Source: Chloroflexota bacterium (GTDB lineage: Bacteria > Chloroflexota > Limnocylindria > Limnocylindrales > CSP1-4). Taken from it: 64,000 nucleotides of DNA. Location of the stretch: NCBI GenBank assembly GCA_026004015.1, contig BPIH01000001.1, positions 142,398 through 206,397 on the forward strand. The letters run 5' to 3'. Within the stretch, counting starts at the first letter, position 1; each line of letters opens with the position of its first letter. Below are positions 43,783 to 52,290 of this stretch, piece after piece. The notes under the pieces are model-generated. The model saw nothing but the letters and a program-made list of their open reading frames with translations, was not told the DNA's origin and did no database searches. Position numbers and translations under genes: made by a program.

Positions 43783-44127
43783 ATGAGCGACTGCCTCTTC
43801 TGCCGGATCGTCGCCGGGACGGTGCCCTCGACGAAGGTCTACGAGGACGACCAGGTCGTCGCCATCCGGGACATCGCGCCCCGGGCGCCGACCCACATCC
43901 TCCTCATGCCCCGGGAGCACATCCCGTCCGTCGCCGAGCTCACCGACGGCCACGCCCCGCTCGTCGGCCATCTCTTCGCCGTGGCGGCCGACATCGCCCG
44001 TCGGGAGGGGATCGCCGAGGCTGGCTACCGGATCGTGACGAACGTCGGCCGGTGGGGCGGTCAGACCATCGACCACCTCCACTTCCACCTCATGGGCGGG
44101 CGTCCCTTCGAGTGGCCGCCGGGATGA
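43783..44127 (+). CDS. HIT family (histidine triad) nucleotide-binding protein
   Basis: 114 residues. SDCLFCRIVAGTVPSTKVYE with the CxxC pair, DIAPRAPTHILLMPREHIPS, and the triad IDHLHFHLMGGRPFEWPPG (HxHxH) define the Hint branch, which hydrolyses AMP-lysine and aminoacyl-adenylates. ATG 43783 has GGAGG six bases upstream; another ATG two codons earlier overlaps that site and is less likely. It follows mtaB by 17 bases. Its stop overlaps the next ATG (ATGA). Confidence 0.95.
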   Translation: MSDCLFCRIVAGTVPSTKVYEDDQVVAIRDIAPRAPTHILLMPREHIPSVAELTDGHAPLVGHLFAVAADIARREGIAEAGYRIVTNVGRWGGQTIDHLHFHLMGGRPFEWPPG

Positions 44128-44676
44128 GCGGCCGACGGGCCCCGCTCGTCACAGGTACCGTCGCCTCGGGGGATCCTCGCTGCCGTCACCCTCGCCGGGT
44201 GCGGGATCGCCGCCCGCCAGGTGACGCTGCCGCCCGCCTCGCCGACCCCGGCGCCGTCCGTCTCGGCCGCCGTCGGCCTGACCCGCCTCCAGGTCGCCGG
44301 GGCCCTCCGCGCCATCGGCGTCCCGATCGTCGATGCGCAGGTTCCGTACCGGCCGGGCGAGTCGCCGCTCCTGGCGGCGGCGCCGCGGCTCGTCGTCCAG
44401 GCCGTCGTCCCCGACGCGCCGACGTCCGGCTTCATCGTCATCTACGAGTTCCCCGACGGGCAGACGGCGACCGCTGCCGCCGAGGAGATGGTCCGCTACG
44501 TCGGGAGCGGCTTCGGCCAGGTCCAGTTCCCGACCGACGCCCGCTTCGTCCTCCGCCAGCTCGGCTCGACCCTCGTCTTCTACGTCTGGTCGCCGGGCGC
44601 GGCGCCGAGCCCGACCCTCGGCGAGATCGCGACGGCCCTCGGCTCGATCGGCCAGGGGTACGAGGTCCGCCGCTAG
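44124..44676 (+). CDS. Putative lipoprotein (one frameshift)
   Basis: ATG 44124 overlaps the HIT stop. After MSGRRAPLVTGTVAS one extra G at about 44169 (a run of five) shifts the frame; corrected, it continues GILAAVTLAGCGIAARQ, a lipoprotein signal with the LAGC lipobox. The mature part has a Pro/Ser linker, then a compact alpha/beta domain (TRLQVAGALRAIGVPIVDAQ, GFIVIYEFPDGQTATAAAEE, YVGSGFGQVQFPTDARFVLR) ending YEVRR. About 184 residues. Lipid-anchored outside the cell; function unknown. Confidence 0.7.
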
Positions 44677-44702
44677 CGGCGGGTGCGGAGCCCGAGGCCG
44701 CG

Positions 44703-46395
44703 TTACGCCCTCCGCGTCGGCTCGCCTCCATCGACGATCGGGAGCGGCGCCTCGACGACCGCCCAGGCCCGGACGAGGTCCCGCTTCACCTTGAGGGTGT
44801 GGGTCCGCGGAAAGTCGGCCTCCGGCCAGAGCCGCCAGCCCGCGATCCGCTGGTGGACGGCGAGGCGGGCGTTCGCCGCCCGGACCGCGGCGTCGATCCG
44901 GGCCCGGAGCTCGGCCGGGTCCGTGGCGAGCGCCTCGACGCCCCGGCCGGGGCTCTCGCCGCCCTCGGGAAGGCCGTGGCTGCCCGGGGGCGAGGATGAC
45001 CGCCTCGATCCGGCCCGGCCGCGTCTCGAGGACGACGGAATCGCGGATCCCGGCGTCGCGGAGGGCGTTCTCGACGTCCTCGGGGTAGACGTTCAGGCCG
45101 TTCGGGAGGACGATCATGTCCTTCTTCCGGCCGGCCAGGACGAGGCGCCCGTCGGCGTCGAGGCGGCCGAGGTCGCCGGTGTGGTACCAGCCGTCGGCGT
45201 CGAAGGCGGCGGCCGTCGCCTCGGGGTCGTTCCAGTAGCCGAGAAAGAGGGTCGGGCCCCGGAAGCAGACCTCGCCGTCGTCGGCGAGCCGCATCTCGAC
45301 CGGCGGCATCGGCCGGCCGACGGTCCCGGGGCCGTGATCGCGGAGCGTGTTGCACGTCCCGTAGCCGACCTCCGTCGAGCCGTAGCCCTGGATGACGATG
45401 ACCCCGATGTCCTCCCAGGCCTGCTGGAGGGCCGGTGGCAGGTAGGCGCCGGAGGAGACGAAGAGCCGAAGCGAGCCGCCGAGGCGCTCGTGGAGGCGTC
45501 GGAAGAGGAGGCGGCGGGCGGCGAAGGGGAGGCGTCGGGCGATCCGACGGAGGCGCTCGAAGGCGGCCCGCCGGCCGCTCGCCTCGACCTCCCGCTCGAT
45601 GGCGCTCCAGAAGAGGTCGAGGATCTGGGGGACGACGATCATCGACGTCACCCGATGGCTCCGGAGGGCCTCGAAGACGACCCGCGGGTTCCGGCTCCGG
45701 ACGTAGAGGATGTCGGCCCCGACCTCGAGGGCGTAGAAGCAGCCGATCGCCTGCTCGAAGAGGTGGGAGAGGGGGAGGAGGGAGACGACCCGGTGCTCCA
45801 TCCGGGGCAGCGTCCGGTGGACGGCCTCGAGGGTCGCGAGGACGTTCCGGTGGGCGAGCATGACCCCCTTCGGGGCGGCCGTCGTCCCGGAGGTGAAGAT
45901 GAGGTCGAAGACCTCGTCGGGCCCCGGGCGCTCCCAGGCCGCGAGTCGGGTCTCCCAGTCGGGCGGGAAGGACGGGTCGGGGTCGGCGGCGAGGGCCTCG
46001 AGGGTCGTCTGGGGGAAGCCGGCGAGCCCCGCCTCCCGCGGGTCGGGGGCGTCGCGGCCGGTGCCGATGGCGAGGTGGCGGGCGCCGGAGCGCTCGACGA
46101 TCCGCTCGACGGTCTCGGGCGCCATCCGGAGGTCGAGGGGGACGAGGATGAGGCGGGCCCGGATCGCCCCGAAGTAGACGGCCGGCAGCTCGGGGGTCGA
46201 GGGCGACCAGGTGAGGAGCCGGTCCCCGGGCTGGAGGCCGAGGGCCCGCAGGCGCCAGGCGGCGAGGCGCGAGCGGCGGTCGAGCTCCCGGTACGTCCAC
46301 GTCGTCCGGGAGCCGTCGTCGCGGAGGACGCCGAGGGCGGGCCGGTCAGCGTATCGGGCGACGCTCGTCTCGAGGAGGTCGAGGAGGGTTGCCAC
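44703..46395 (-). CDS. AMP-binding (long-chain acyl-CoA synthetase-like) enzyme (one frameshift)
   Basis: ANL superfamily adenylate-forming ligase, probably fatty-acid activating. FDLIFTSGTTAAPKGVMLAHRN is the P-loop motif A3; VVSLLPLSHLFEQAIGCFYA, VIVIQGYGSTEVGYGTCNT (A5), GWYHTGDLGRLDADGRLVLAGRKKDMIVLPNG (A7/A8 hinge) follow. Near 44995 one base is missing; after that the C-terminal domain reads IDAAVRAANARLAVHQRIAG, ending with FPRTHTLKVKRDLVR, which supplies the catalytic Lys (A10). Start is GTG 46395 (ATLLDLLETSVARYADRPAL); TACGAT lies nine bases upstream, giving a leaderless message. The opposite strand at 46.5 kb begins the accessory stretch. CoA versus other acceptor cannot be decided. 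Confidence 0.87.
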
Positions 46396-46404
46396 GGCAG
46401 GGCG

Positions 46405-46410
46405 ATCGTA
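46405..46410 (-). promoter_or_regulatory. -10 box for the acyl-CoA synthetase-like gene
   Basis: Minus strand TACGAT, nine bases before GTG 46395, no ribosome-binding site. No clear -35. Confidence 0.4.
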
Positions 46411-46508
46411 CCCCGGGCCTCGGTCGGCGCCCAGGGTCGGGGCGGCCGGGGACTGCCCAAGGGGCGTTGCAAAACGTGGCCGGCTGCGTGAGTGTAGGTG
46501 GACTTCCT

Positions 46509-46600
46509 TACTTGACACGAGAGAGGAGAGAGAGAGGTGGCGCCGCGGCCGAATGGGATGGCCGCGGCTGAAGCATGGGGGACCATGAGATGCCTCAGCG
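46509..46600 (+). repeat. Promoter/leader repeat, copy A
   Basis: TTACTTGACAC, a GA-rich tract, the hairpin CCGCGGCC-GAATGGGAT-GGCCGCGG, then GGCTGAAGCATGGGGG and AGATGCCTCAGC. The same series of elements recurs at 48063-48155 (copy B). TTGACA at 46512-46517 may be a -35, but no good -10 follows at 17 bases. It stands directly before the secreted-protein gene at 46590. Confidence 0.65.
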
Positions 46601-47541
46601 ACGTTCCCGCACCCCTGTTCTCGTTCTCGCCCTGCTCGTGACGCTGTCCGCGTGGGTACCGCTGGCGGAGGACTTCACCGCGGACGCCACGGTTGGGGCC
46701 GAGCGTCGGCTCTCTGAAGCGTCGATTCCGGGCTCGATGGTCGTCGCCTTGTCGCCCGAGTGCCGGGTACCCACGAGTCAGCCGGAGCGCGCCGCAGCCG
46801 ATGTTGCTGCAGCGCAGTTCGTGTTCACACGGGTGGCGCTCAACGCTGCAGACTTGCGCGTCTGCCCGGTCGACGACGGATTTCTCGTTGTCGAGAAAGG
46901 GGCGAAACTGGCGTCCGTGTCGTCCGAGAGGGCCGAGGTGCCGTCCGGGCTCGCAGGCCGGTATGTTGCCTCCCTCTTCGCTGGTCATAGCATCGCGCCG
47001 ATGGGTGACACGGAGTTGCTGGCGAGCCTTGGTCAGACGGCGGCAGCCCCGTATTGGCGAGAACGGGAGTCCAACTGCTTTGCCTGGGATTCGGAACGGT
47101 TCCGCCTACCTGGCTCCCTGCTACTACATCCATCAGCTCATGAATGATGGCGACGGTGCCCGCGACTACTTCACCCTGAAATTCCGTGCCACCTCCGGCG
47201 GCGGGCGGCGCTGGGATGCGTGGCTCGAGTCGGTTCGGACTGCAGGCTCGGCCACGCAGTACTGGTACGACTGGGCGCCCGGGGGTGATGTCACGAGCAA
47301 CTGCCAGAACGTCTCGCTCGGGTTTCCGGTGCTCGGCGTGGTGGCGACAATGAGCGCCACTCGCTGTGAGCGGTGGGACATGACCCTGTGGGAGGAACCG
47401 GGCCACTTCCGCAACAAGTGGAACTGCGACTGCTGGTTCGGAATCGATGCGGACCGCGAGGTCGCATTCCAAGTCGCCGTGAAGATGAATCAGGGCACGA
47501 CGCCGCGATGGACGCTGTCGGCAGGCTTCACCGGGTTGTAG
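46590..47541 (+). CDS. Secreted protein with a Trp/Cys-rich domain (one frameshift), probably acquired
   Basis: ATG 46590 starts MPQRRSRTPVLVLALLVTLS and continues AWVPLAEDFTADA, a signal peptide with likely cleavage there. The mature region up to residue 165 has scattered cysteines (SPECRVPTS, DLRVCPVDDGFLVVEKGAKL). Near 47097 a one-base change is needed; the rest reads SAYLAPCYYIHQLMNDGDGA, RRWDAWLESVRT, and ends RWDMTLWEEPGHFRNKWNCDCWFGIDADREV. Cys and Trp are unusually common. Base composition is visibly less GC-biased than its neighbours, with many A/T third positions, which suggests transfer. I cannot name the family. Confidence 0.6.
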
Positions 47542-48110
47542 CGGGCCCGAGGCTCATCGCGCTGGCGTGTCTTGTCGTCCTCGCCGGCTGCGCCGAGCCG
47601 CCGGCACCGCCGCCCTCGGAGGCCGAGGCGCTCGCCCTCCTCGATCGGATCGTGGCGACGGCGATGCGCCGGGACTTCGATGCCCTCTGCGCCTTTGGGA
47701 CCTCGGCCTGCTACGACTTCCTCGATCAGGCGGGTCGGGACGCCGTGCCGCCCCAGCCGCCCCGGGTCGTCGGTATCACCCGACTCGAGAACAGCCGCCG
47801 CCCCGACGGCCTCTGGACGAGCGGCGGCGTCCTCCTCCAGCTCTGTGGCGTCGACGGGCGGGGCCGCCCGTATGCGTCGGAGATGCTCATCGTTCGCAAG
47901 GGTTCCGTGTCGAACCCCGGTCCGCTCGCCGCCTCCGAGCCCGTCTACTGGTCCGGGATGCGGATCGCCCGAGACGCCACCGTGGGTGGGGGATCCGAAC
48001 CGATCGACTGCTCAAGAGGCGCTGATCGGTTTCACATTGTCCGATCGGATCGCGCTCGCTCCGTACTTGACACATTGAGAGAGAGAGAGAGAATGTTGAT
48101 TGCCGGCTGA
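47508..48110 (+). CDS. Putative lipoprotein
   Basis: ATG 47508 overlaps the previous gene by 34 bases. Signal sequence VVAGPRLIALACLVVLAGC with the LAGC lipobox, Pro-rich spacer, then ALALLDRIVATAMRRDFDAL and CAFGTSACYDFLDQ with two close cysteines, and GGVLLQLCGVDGRGRPYASE. In the frame used it runs to TGA 48110 through the GA tract of leader copy B, which is unlikely to be coding. A one-base shift near 47990 would end it at TGA 48023-48025. The C-terminus is therefore uncertain. Exported; function unknown. Confidence 0.6.
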   Translation: MDAVGRLHRVVAGPRLIALACLVVLAGCAEPPAPPPSEAEALALLDRIVATAMRRDFDALCAFGTSACYDFLDQAGRDAVPPQPPRVVGITRLENSRRPDGLWTSGGVLLQLCGVDGRGRPYASEMLIVRKGSVSNPGPLAASEPVYWSGMRIARDATVGGGSEPIDCSRGADRFHIVRSDRARSVLDTLRERERMLIAG

Positions 48111-48261
48111 TGGGTGGCCGGGCTGAAGCATGGGGGTTCGCAGATGCGTCAGCACTTCTCCCTCCCCACCAGCTTCGCACGTTCGGGGGGCCGTGTTGGC
48201 ATGCCATCTACAACCCGGTGCAGTCGGCATGATCGGTGGCAACTACCAAGGAGATCTGACG
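48063..48261 (+). repeat. Promoter/leader repeat, copy B, and long leader
   Basis: GTACTTGACAC (TTGACA 48067-48072), a (GA)n tract, a weaker hairpin (GCCGGC...GGCCGG) with the same TGATGGGT loop, GGCTGAAGCATGGGGG and AGATGCGTCAGC. After this shared part a further 100 bases lead to AAGGAG and ATG 48262. A short frame beginning at the ATGCGTCAG is open but looks non-coding. Confidence 0.6.
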
Positions 48262-48912
48262 ATGAACGGGGAGGTCACGAACCCGACCGTCCAACGCCCA
48301 CGGCGGCCGAGCCGGGCGGTGCGGGCCGTCGTCGTGGGCGTCGCGGCGATCGCCCTCGTCGGCCTGCCGATCGGCATGGCCGCCGCACCCCCACCGAAGG
48401 ATGATCTCGTCGGCGTCTTCGGCGCGACGAACACCGAGTTCCCGGACCCCGCCTTCCTCGTCAACGGCGAGCCCGTCTCGGGTCAGGCGCTGGCCCGGAG
48501 CGTGGCCGTCTTCGAATACCAGGCCCGCCAGCTCGGCAATCCCCTCGACCATCGGACGGCCATCAAGCAGGCGGTGGAGCGCCTCGCGGTCCAGGTTCGC
48601 CTCCGCCAGATGGCGGAGGAGCGCGGCTACGCCGTCTCCGACGCCGAGCTCGACGCGTACCTCTCCGGGCTCGTCGCTCAGGCGAGGCAGTCGGCTCCCG
48701 ATCCCGGGAACCTGGCGCTCCTCGCCGCCGGGGGCTATCCGAGTTGGGAGGCATACGTCGCCGATCCGGCCGTCCGGGCCGAGTACCGGAACGCCCTCCT
48801 CGTCAACAAGCTGATCAGCGAGCTGCTCGCCGCCGACCCCGGGCTCACCGCCGAGGATCTCCAGGCAAAGGCGCTCGCCGATGCGAAGATCGAGCTCCGC
48901 TTCTCGCCGTAG
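48262..48912 (+). CDS. Exported SurA-N-like protein without a PPIase domain
   Basis: ATG 48262 with AAGGAG eight bases upstream. The N-terminus (NPTVQRPRRPSRAVRAVVVG, then VAAIALVGLPIGMAAA) is a signal peptide or anchor. The body reads FPDPAFLVNGEPVSGQALAR, then HRTAIKQAVERLAVQVRLRQ, MAEERGYAVSDAELDAYLSG and TAEDLQAKALADAKIELRFS, the pattern of the SurA/trigger-like helical domain of parvulin-type foldases. No rotamase domain follows, so it is shorter (216 residues) than PrsA or SurA. It may be a chaperone for exported proteins such as its neighbours. Followed by a lipoprotein gene 25 bases later. Confidence 0.7.
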   Translation: MNGEVTNPTVQRPRRPSRAVRAVVVGVAAIALVGLPIGMAAAPPPKDDLVGVFGATNTEFPDPAFLVNGEPVSGQALARSVAVFEYQARQLGNPLDHRTAIKQAVERLAVQVRLRQMAEERGYAVSDAELDAYLSGLVAQARQSAPDPGNLALLAAGGYPSWEAYVADPAVRAEYRNALLVNKLISELLAADPGLTAEDLQAKALADAKIELRFSP

Positions 48913-48937
48913 CGGGGCGCCGGCCGGAGCCCGCTCG

Positions 48938-49417
48938 ATGACCCGGCCGGCGGTCCTCCTGGTCGCGGCGGCCCTCGTCGTCTCGATCGCCGGCTGCGGG
49001 GCCGCTCCCGGATCGCCCGATCCTGAAGCGGCCCTCTGCCGCTACCTCGCCATCGAGCGGCCGCTTCCGGCGCTCAGCCTCCGCCTCCGCGAGGCCGTCC
49101 TGGCCCGGGATGCCGAGACGGCGCTGGCGGCGGCCGCCGACATGCGTCGCGAGGTCGAACGCGTTCCCGACGACCCGATCGAGCGGACCTACCCGACGAA
49201 CTGGTGGCAGCTGGCCCGACTGATCCAGGGCGCCACGTTCTTCTACCGGTTCGGGGCGGGGCTCGTCCAGAAGGGCTTCCTCGAGCGCCCGTGGAACGAA
49301 GACGACCTCCGGAACGCGCTCGAGATGCTCGCCCGGGGCGACGAGTCCGTCCGCGACGCCGACGCGGAGCTCCGCCGGCTGACCGAGGACGGTCGCCAGC
49401 CCCGTTGCTCAGGGTGA
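48938..49417 (+). CDS. Small lipoprotein of unknown function
   Basis: ATG 48938; MTRPAVLLVAAALVVSIAGC is a lipoprotein signal with the IAGC lipobox. The mature part is mostly helical and charged (YLAIERPLPALSLRLREAVL, DAETALAAAADMRREVERVP, NWWQLARLIQGATFFYRFGA) with single cysteines near both ends (ALCRYL, QPRCSG). About 159 residues. No upstream Shine-Dalgarno sequence is obvious. The end overlaps the convergent MFS gene by nine bases. Family not recognised. Confidence 0.6.
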   Translation: MTRPAVLLVAAALVVSIAGCGAAPGSPDPEAALCRYLAIERPLPALSLRLREAVLARDAETALAAAADMRREVERVPDDPIERTYPTNWWQLARLIQGATFFYRFGAGLVQKGFLERPWNEDDLRNALEMLARGDESVRDADAELRRLTEDGRQPRCSG

Positions 49418-50770
49418 CCCATCGTCCAGCGAGCTGGACGGGCCGCCGACGGCTGTGGGAACCCCGCGCGTCTCGGCCATCCGGACGAGGACGACCCAGC
49501 CCGAGGCGGCCGTGAGCGCGGCGACGACCCAGATGGCGGCGGCCATCCCGAAGGCGTCGGCGAGGATCCCGGCGACGAGGGCGCCGACGGCGAACCCGAG
49601 GTCGCGCCAGAAGCGGTAGACGCCGACGGCCGAGGCGCGCCAGGACGGGTGGGCGACGTCGCCGATGACGCGCGAGGAGGGTCGGGTAGACCATCGCCGT
49701 TCCGGCGCCGAGGAGGACGGCGGCCGCGGCCCAGGGTCCGAAGCCGTCCGTCGCCGCGATCGTGGCCAGGGCGATCCCCTGGAGGACCATGCCGCCGACG
49801 ATGAGGCCCTTCCGCCCGATCCGATCCGACAGCGCTCCCGTGCCGAGCTGACCGAGGCCCCAGATCGCCGGATAGAGGGCCGCCAGGATCCCGATCTCGC
49901 CGACGGCGAGGCCGCCGGCGGCGTAGTAGAGGGGCAGGAGTCCCCAGGCGAGGCCGTCGTTCAGGTTGTTCACGAGGCCGGCCTGGCAGGCGGCCGAGAG
50001 CGAGGCTCGCGGACGGTCGTCAGGGCGAAGACGTTCCGCGGGCCGAGGGGCTGGACGCCTCGGCGGCAGAACCCCCATGGCTTCGGCGGGGCGCCGAGCT
50101 CCTCGGCAGCCGCGCGCATCCTCGCCTCGTGCGCCGCGTGGCCCCGCGTCTCGCGGACGAAGATCGCCGACAGCCCGAGGCCGAGACCGGCATAGGCGAG
50201 CCCGAGGAGGAAGGGTGCCGGGCGGAGGCCGAAGCGCTCGGCGAGGAGGCCGGTGGCGAGGGCGGTGAGCGCGACCGCGCCGTAGCCTGCGGCCTCGTTC
50301 AGCCCCATCGCCAGGCCGCGGCGGGCCGGACCCACGAGGTCGATCTTCATGATGACCGTCGTCGACCAGGTGAGGCCCTGGTTGAGCCCGAGGAGGACGT
50401 TGGCGACGACGACCCACGCCCAGCTCGGTGCCCAGATGACCAGAAGGGGCACCGGGAGGCCGACGAGCCAGCCGGCGACGAGGACGGGCTTGCGGCCGAG
50501 GCGGTCGGAGAGGGCGCCGGCGACGAAGTTCGTCGCCGCCTTCGTCAGCCCGAAGGCGAGCAGGAAGGTGAGGGCGCTCGTGAACGCCTCGAGCCCAAAG
50601 ACCCGGTCGGCGAGGATCGGGAGGACGGTCCGCTCCTGGCCGACCATCCCGCCGACGAGGGCGTTCACGGCGACGAGGAGGGCGAACTGCCCGAGGTTCG
50701 CCCGCAGCCCGAGCCGGACGCCCTCGATGCCGCGATCGGTCGCGCCGACCGGGGGCGGAGGAGCGGTCAC
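49409..50770 (-). CDS. Major facilitator superfamily transporter (two frameshifts)
   Basis: A 12-helix secondary transporter. GTG 50770 starts TAPPPPVGATDRGIEGVRLG, and the first half shows LRANLGQFALLVAVNALVGG and the MFS motif GALSDRLGRKPVLVAG after helix 2. One base change near 50005 is needed to go on to ACQAGLVNNLNDGLAWGLLP, and the second copy of the loop motif is GALSDRIGRKGLIVGG. A second change near 49672 gives ARVIGDVAHPSWRASAVGVY and the last two helices, ending SSLDDGSP at TGA 49409-49411. The gene is convergent with the 48938 lipoprotein. Both changes compensate in length. Drug or metabolite exporter by type; substrate unknown. Confidence 0.85.
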
Positions 50771-51017
50771 AGTCCCGCCTTCGAGGGCGCTGCGGGATCG
50801 AGGGCAAGGCGGCCGGCGGTCCCCTCGGCGCGTCGACGCGGCGGTGGGTCGAGGACCGGAGGGTGCGCTCCCTCGAGCTCCACCCGGGGTGAGGCCTCGG
50901 CGAGTCGTTCGTCGACGGACGCAATCATCGCGAGCAATGATCGCGTTCCGGATACAGGCGCGCACGGTGGACGCATCCGTTGGGCTGGGCCGAGAGTCGG
51001 CTGGCCCTCCGGAGGGC

Positions 51018-51159
51018 GTGCGCTCCGAACACCAAACCGGCCCCGCGCACTGCGCCGGCAGCCATCGTTCCCGCTCTTCGGTGTTCGCTCCGCACCGAAG
51101 CGGCCGAACGGGGCGATCGCTACGACACCTGCTCCCCGGCTTTGGTGTTCGCTGCGCAC
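51018..51159 (+). repeat. Second array of three hairpin units, 63/64-base period
   Basis: Cores at 51018 (GTGCGCTCCGAACAC, inverted orientation), 51081 (GTGTTCGCTCCGCAC) and 51145 (GTGTTCGCTGCGCAC), spaced 63 and 64 bases, the same spacings as at 31649. Unit 2 sits in CTTCGGTG-N9-CACCGAAG, an eight-base perfect stem. Flanks CCCGCTCTTCG and CCCCGGCTTTG match those of the first array. The 50771-51293 region otherwise has no supported gene. Confidence 0.7.
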
Positions 51160-51293
51160 GGGGCAGCCGGCACGGCCCCCGCCGACCGGCTCGGCGCCCG
51201 GCCCGCGCGGCTGCTGTCCGCATCGGCCCTCGGCGCGACTGTCGGATCCGCTCCGCACGGACGTCGGGCTCCTTCGCGTCCGCTCGCTTGGGT

Positions 51294-51322
51294 TTGACCG
51301 CGACCTCACCCGCGGCTACACT
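51294..51322 (+). promoter_or_regulatory. Promoter of rpsU
   Basis: TTGACC (51294-51299), 17-base spacer, TACACT (51317-51322). It gives a leader of about 145 bases before rpsU. Confidence 0.7.
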
Positions 51323-51473
51323 TCGCCGGGCCCGCGCCGACGGCCGTTTGCCGACGGCATCGTCTCGACCGTCCCCATCGACCGGACCGTCGCCGGGCCG
51401 CGACGACGCGCCGCGGGGCTCAGCCGGCGCGTCCGTCCGAAACGAGAGATGGAGCCGAAGGAGGTGACGCTGA

Positions 51474-51659
51474 TTGGCCGAAGTCCGAGTGGGTGAGAAC
51501 GAGACCTTCGAGAGCGCCCTTCGCCGCTTCAACAAGAAGATCCAGCAGAGCGGCATCCTCGCCGAGGCCCGCCGGCGCGAGCACTACGAGAAGCCGAGCG
51601 TGAAGCGGAAGCGGAAGGAAGCGAAGCGCAAGAAGGCCGCCCGCGCCCAGCAGGGCTAG
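51474..51659 (+). CDS. rpsU: 30S ribosomal protein S21
   Basis: 61 residues ([20 protein letters not shown], then [20 protein letters not shown]) with a basic tail ([20 protein letters not shown]). TTG start with a near-perfect Shine-Dalgarno sequence, GGAGGTGA six bases upstream. Helps select mRNA on the 30S subunit. Followed by yqeY, the usual neighbour. Confidence 0.96.
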   Translation: MAEVRVGENETFESALRRFNKKIQQSGILAEARRREHYEKPSVKRKRKEAKRKKAARAQQG

Positions 51660-51684
51660 CCGATCGGCTCCCCGCCGATCCGCG

Positions 51685-51703
51685 CCGCGGTCGCCGACCG
51701 CGG
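51685..51703 (+). terminator. Hairpin between rpsU and yqeY
   Basis: CCGCGGTC-GCC-GACCGCGG, an eight-base perfect stem with a three-base loop. Likely attenuates transcription so that rpsU is made in excess over yqeY. Confidence 0.45.
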
Positions 51704-51746
51704 CCGCCGCGACCCGGAGTCACCGGGAATCCTCCGGGAGCACGAG

Positions 51747-52260
51747 ATGACCCTTCGAGAACGCCTCCAGGCCGAGCTCGCCGCCGCCGTCAAGGGCGGG
51801 GACGTCCGGCGGCGCGACACGCTCCGGATGGCCTGGAACGCCGTCTACAACGCCGAGAAGGCCGCCCGCCGAGCCCCTCACCGAGGACGAGGTCGTGGCA
51901 GCCCTCGCCCGCGAGCTCAAGACCCGCCGGGAGACCGTCGAGGCCGTCCGGGCCGGCGGGCGGGAGGACCTCGCCCTCGAAGAGGAGGCCCGGATCGCCA
52001 TCCTGGCCGAGTTCCTGCCCCAGCCCCTCTCCGAGGCCGAGCTCGACGCCCTCGTCGAGGCTGCCATCGCCGAAACAGGAGCCCGGACCCGCCGCGACCT
52101 CGGTCGGGTCATGGCCGTCCTCGCCCCGCGGACCCGCGGTCGGGCCGACGGCCGCCTCGTCAGCGAGCGGGTCGCCCGCGCCCTCGCCGCCCGCGAGGCG
52201 GCCGAGGCCGCCGCCGGAGGGCAGCCAACCCCTGCCGAGGAGACCGTCGGCGGCCGCTGA
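51747..52260 (+). CDS. yqeY: GatB/YqeY domain protein (one frameshift)
   Basis: Small protein related to the tail domain of the amidotransferase GatB; its precise role is unknown. ATG 51747 with GGGAG upstream. LRERLQAELAAAVKGGDVRR and DTLRMAWNAVYNAEKAAR are read up to about 51872; one base change there (CGCCGAGCCCC) restores EPLTEDEVVAALARELKTRR, then ARIAILAEFLPQPLSEAELD and RDLGRVMAVLAPRTRGRADG, the YqeY signature. About 171 codons. In the conserved order rpsU-yqeY-HD protein-ybeY. Confidence 0.9.
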
Positions 52261-52290
52261 GCCGACAGCCGCCGATCATCGTCGCTCCCC

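Noticed and set aside
46560-46600. c-di-AMP (ydaO-type) riboswitch
   Set aside because: GCTGAAGCATGGGGGACC recalls part of that motif, but the rest of the conserved core and the expected length are missing, and copy B differs at the GGGGACC segment.
47093-47103. LexA-type box GGAACGGTTCC
   Set aside because: The half-sites are one base apart instead of four and the site lies inside a coding region.
48114-48404. 96-codon frame beginning in leader copy B
   Set aside because: It turns Arg/Gly-rich over the start of the gene at 48262, which has a strong ribosome-binding site and a signal peptide.
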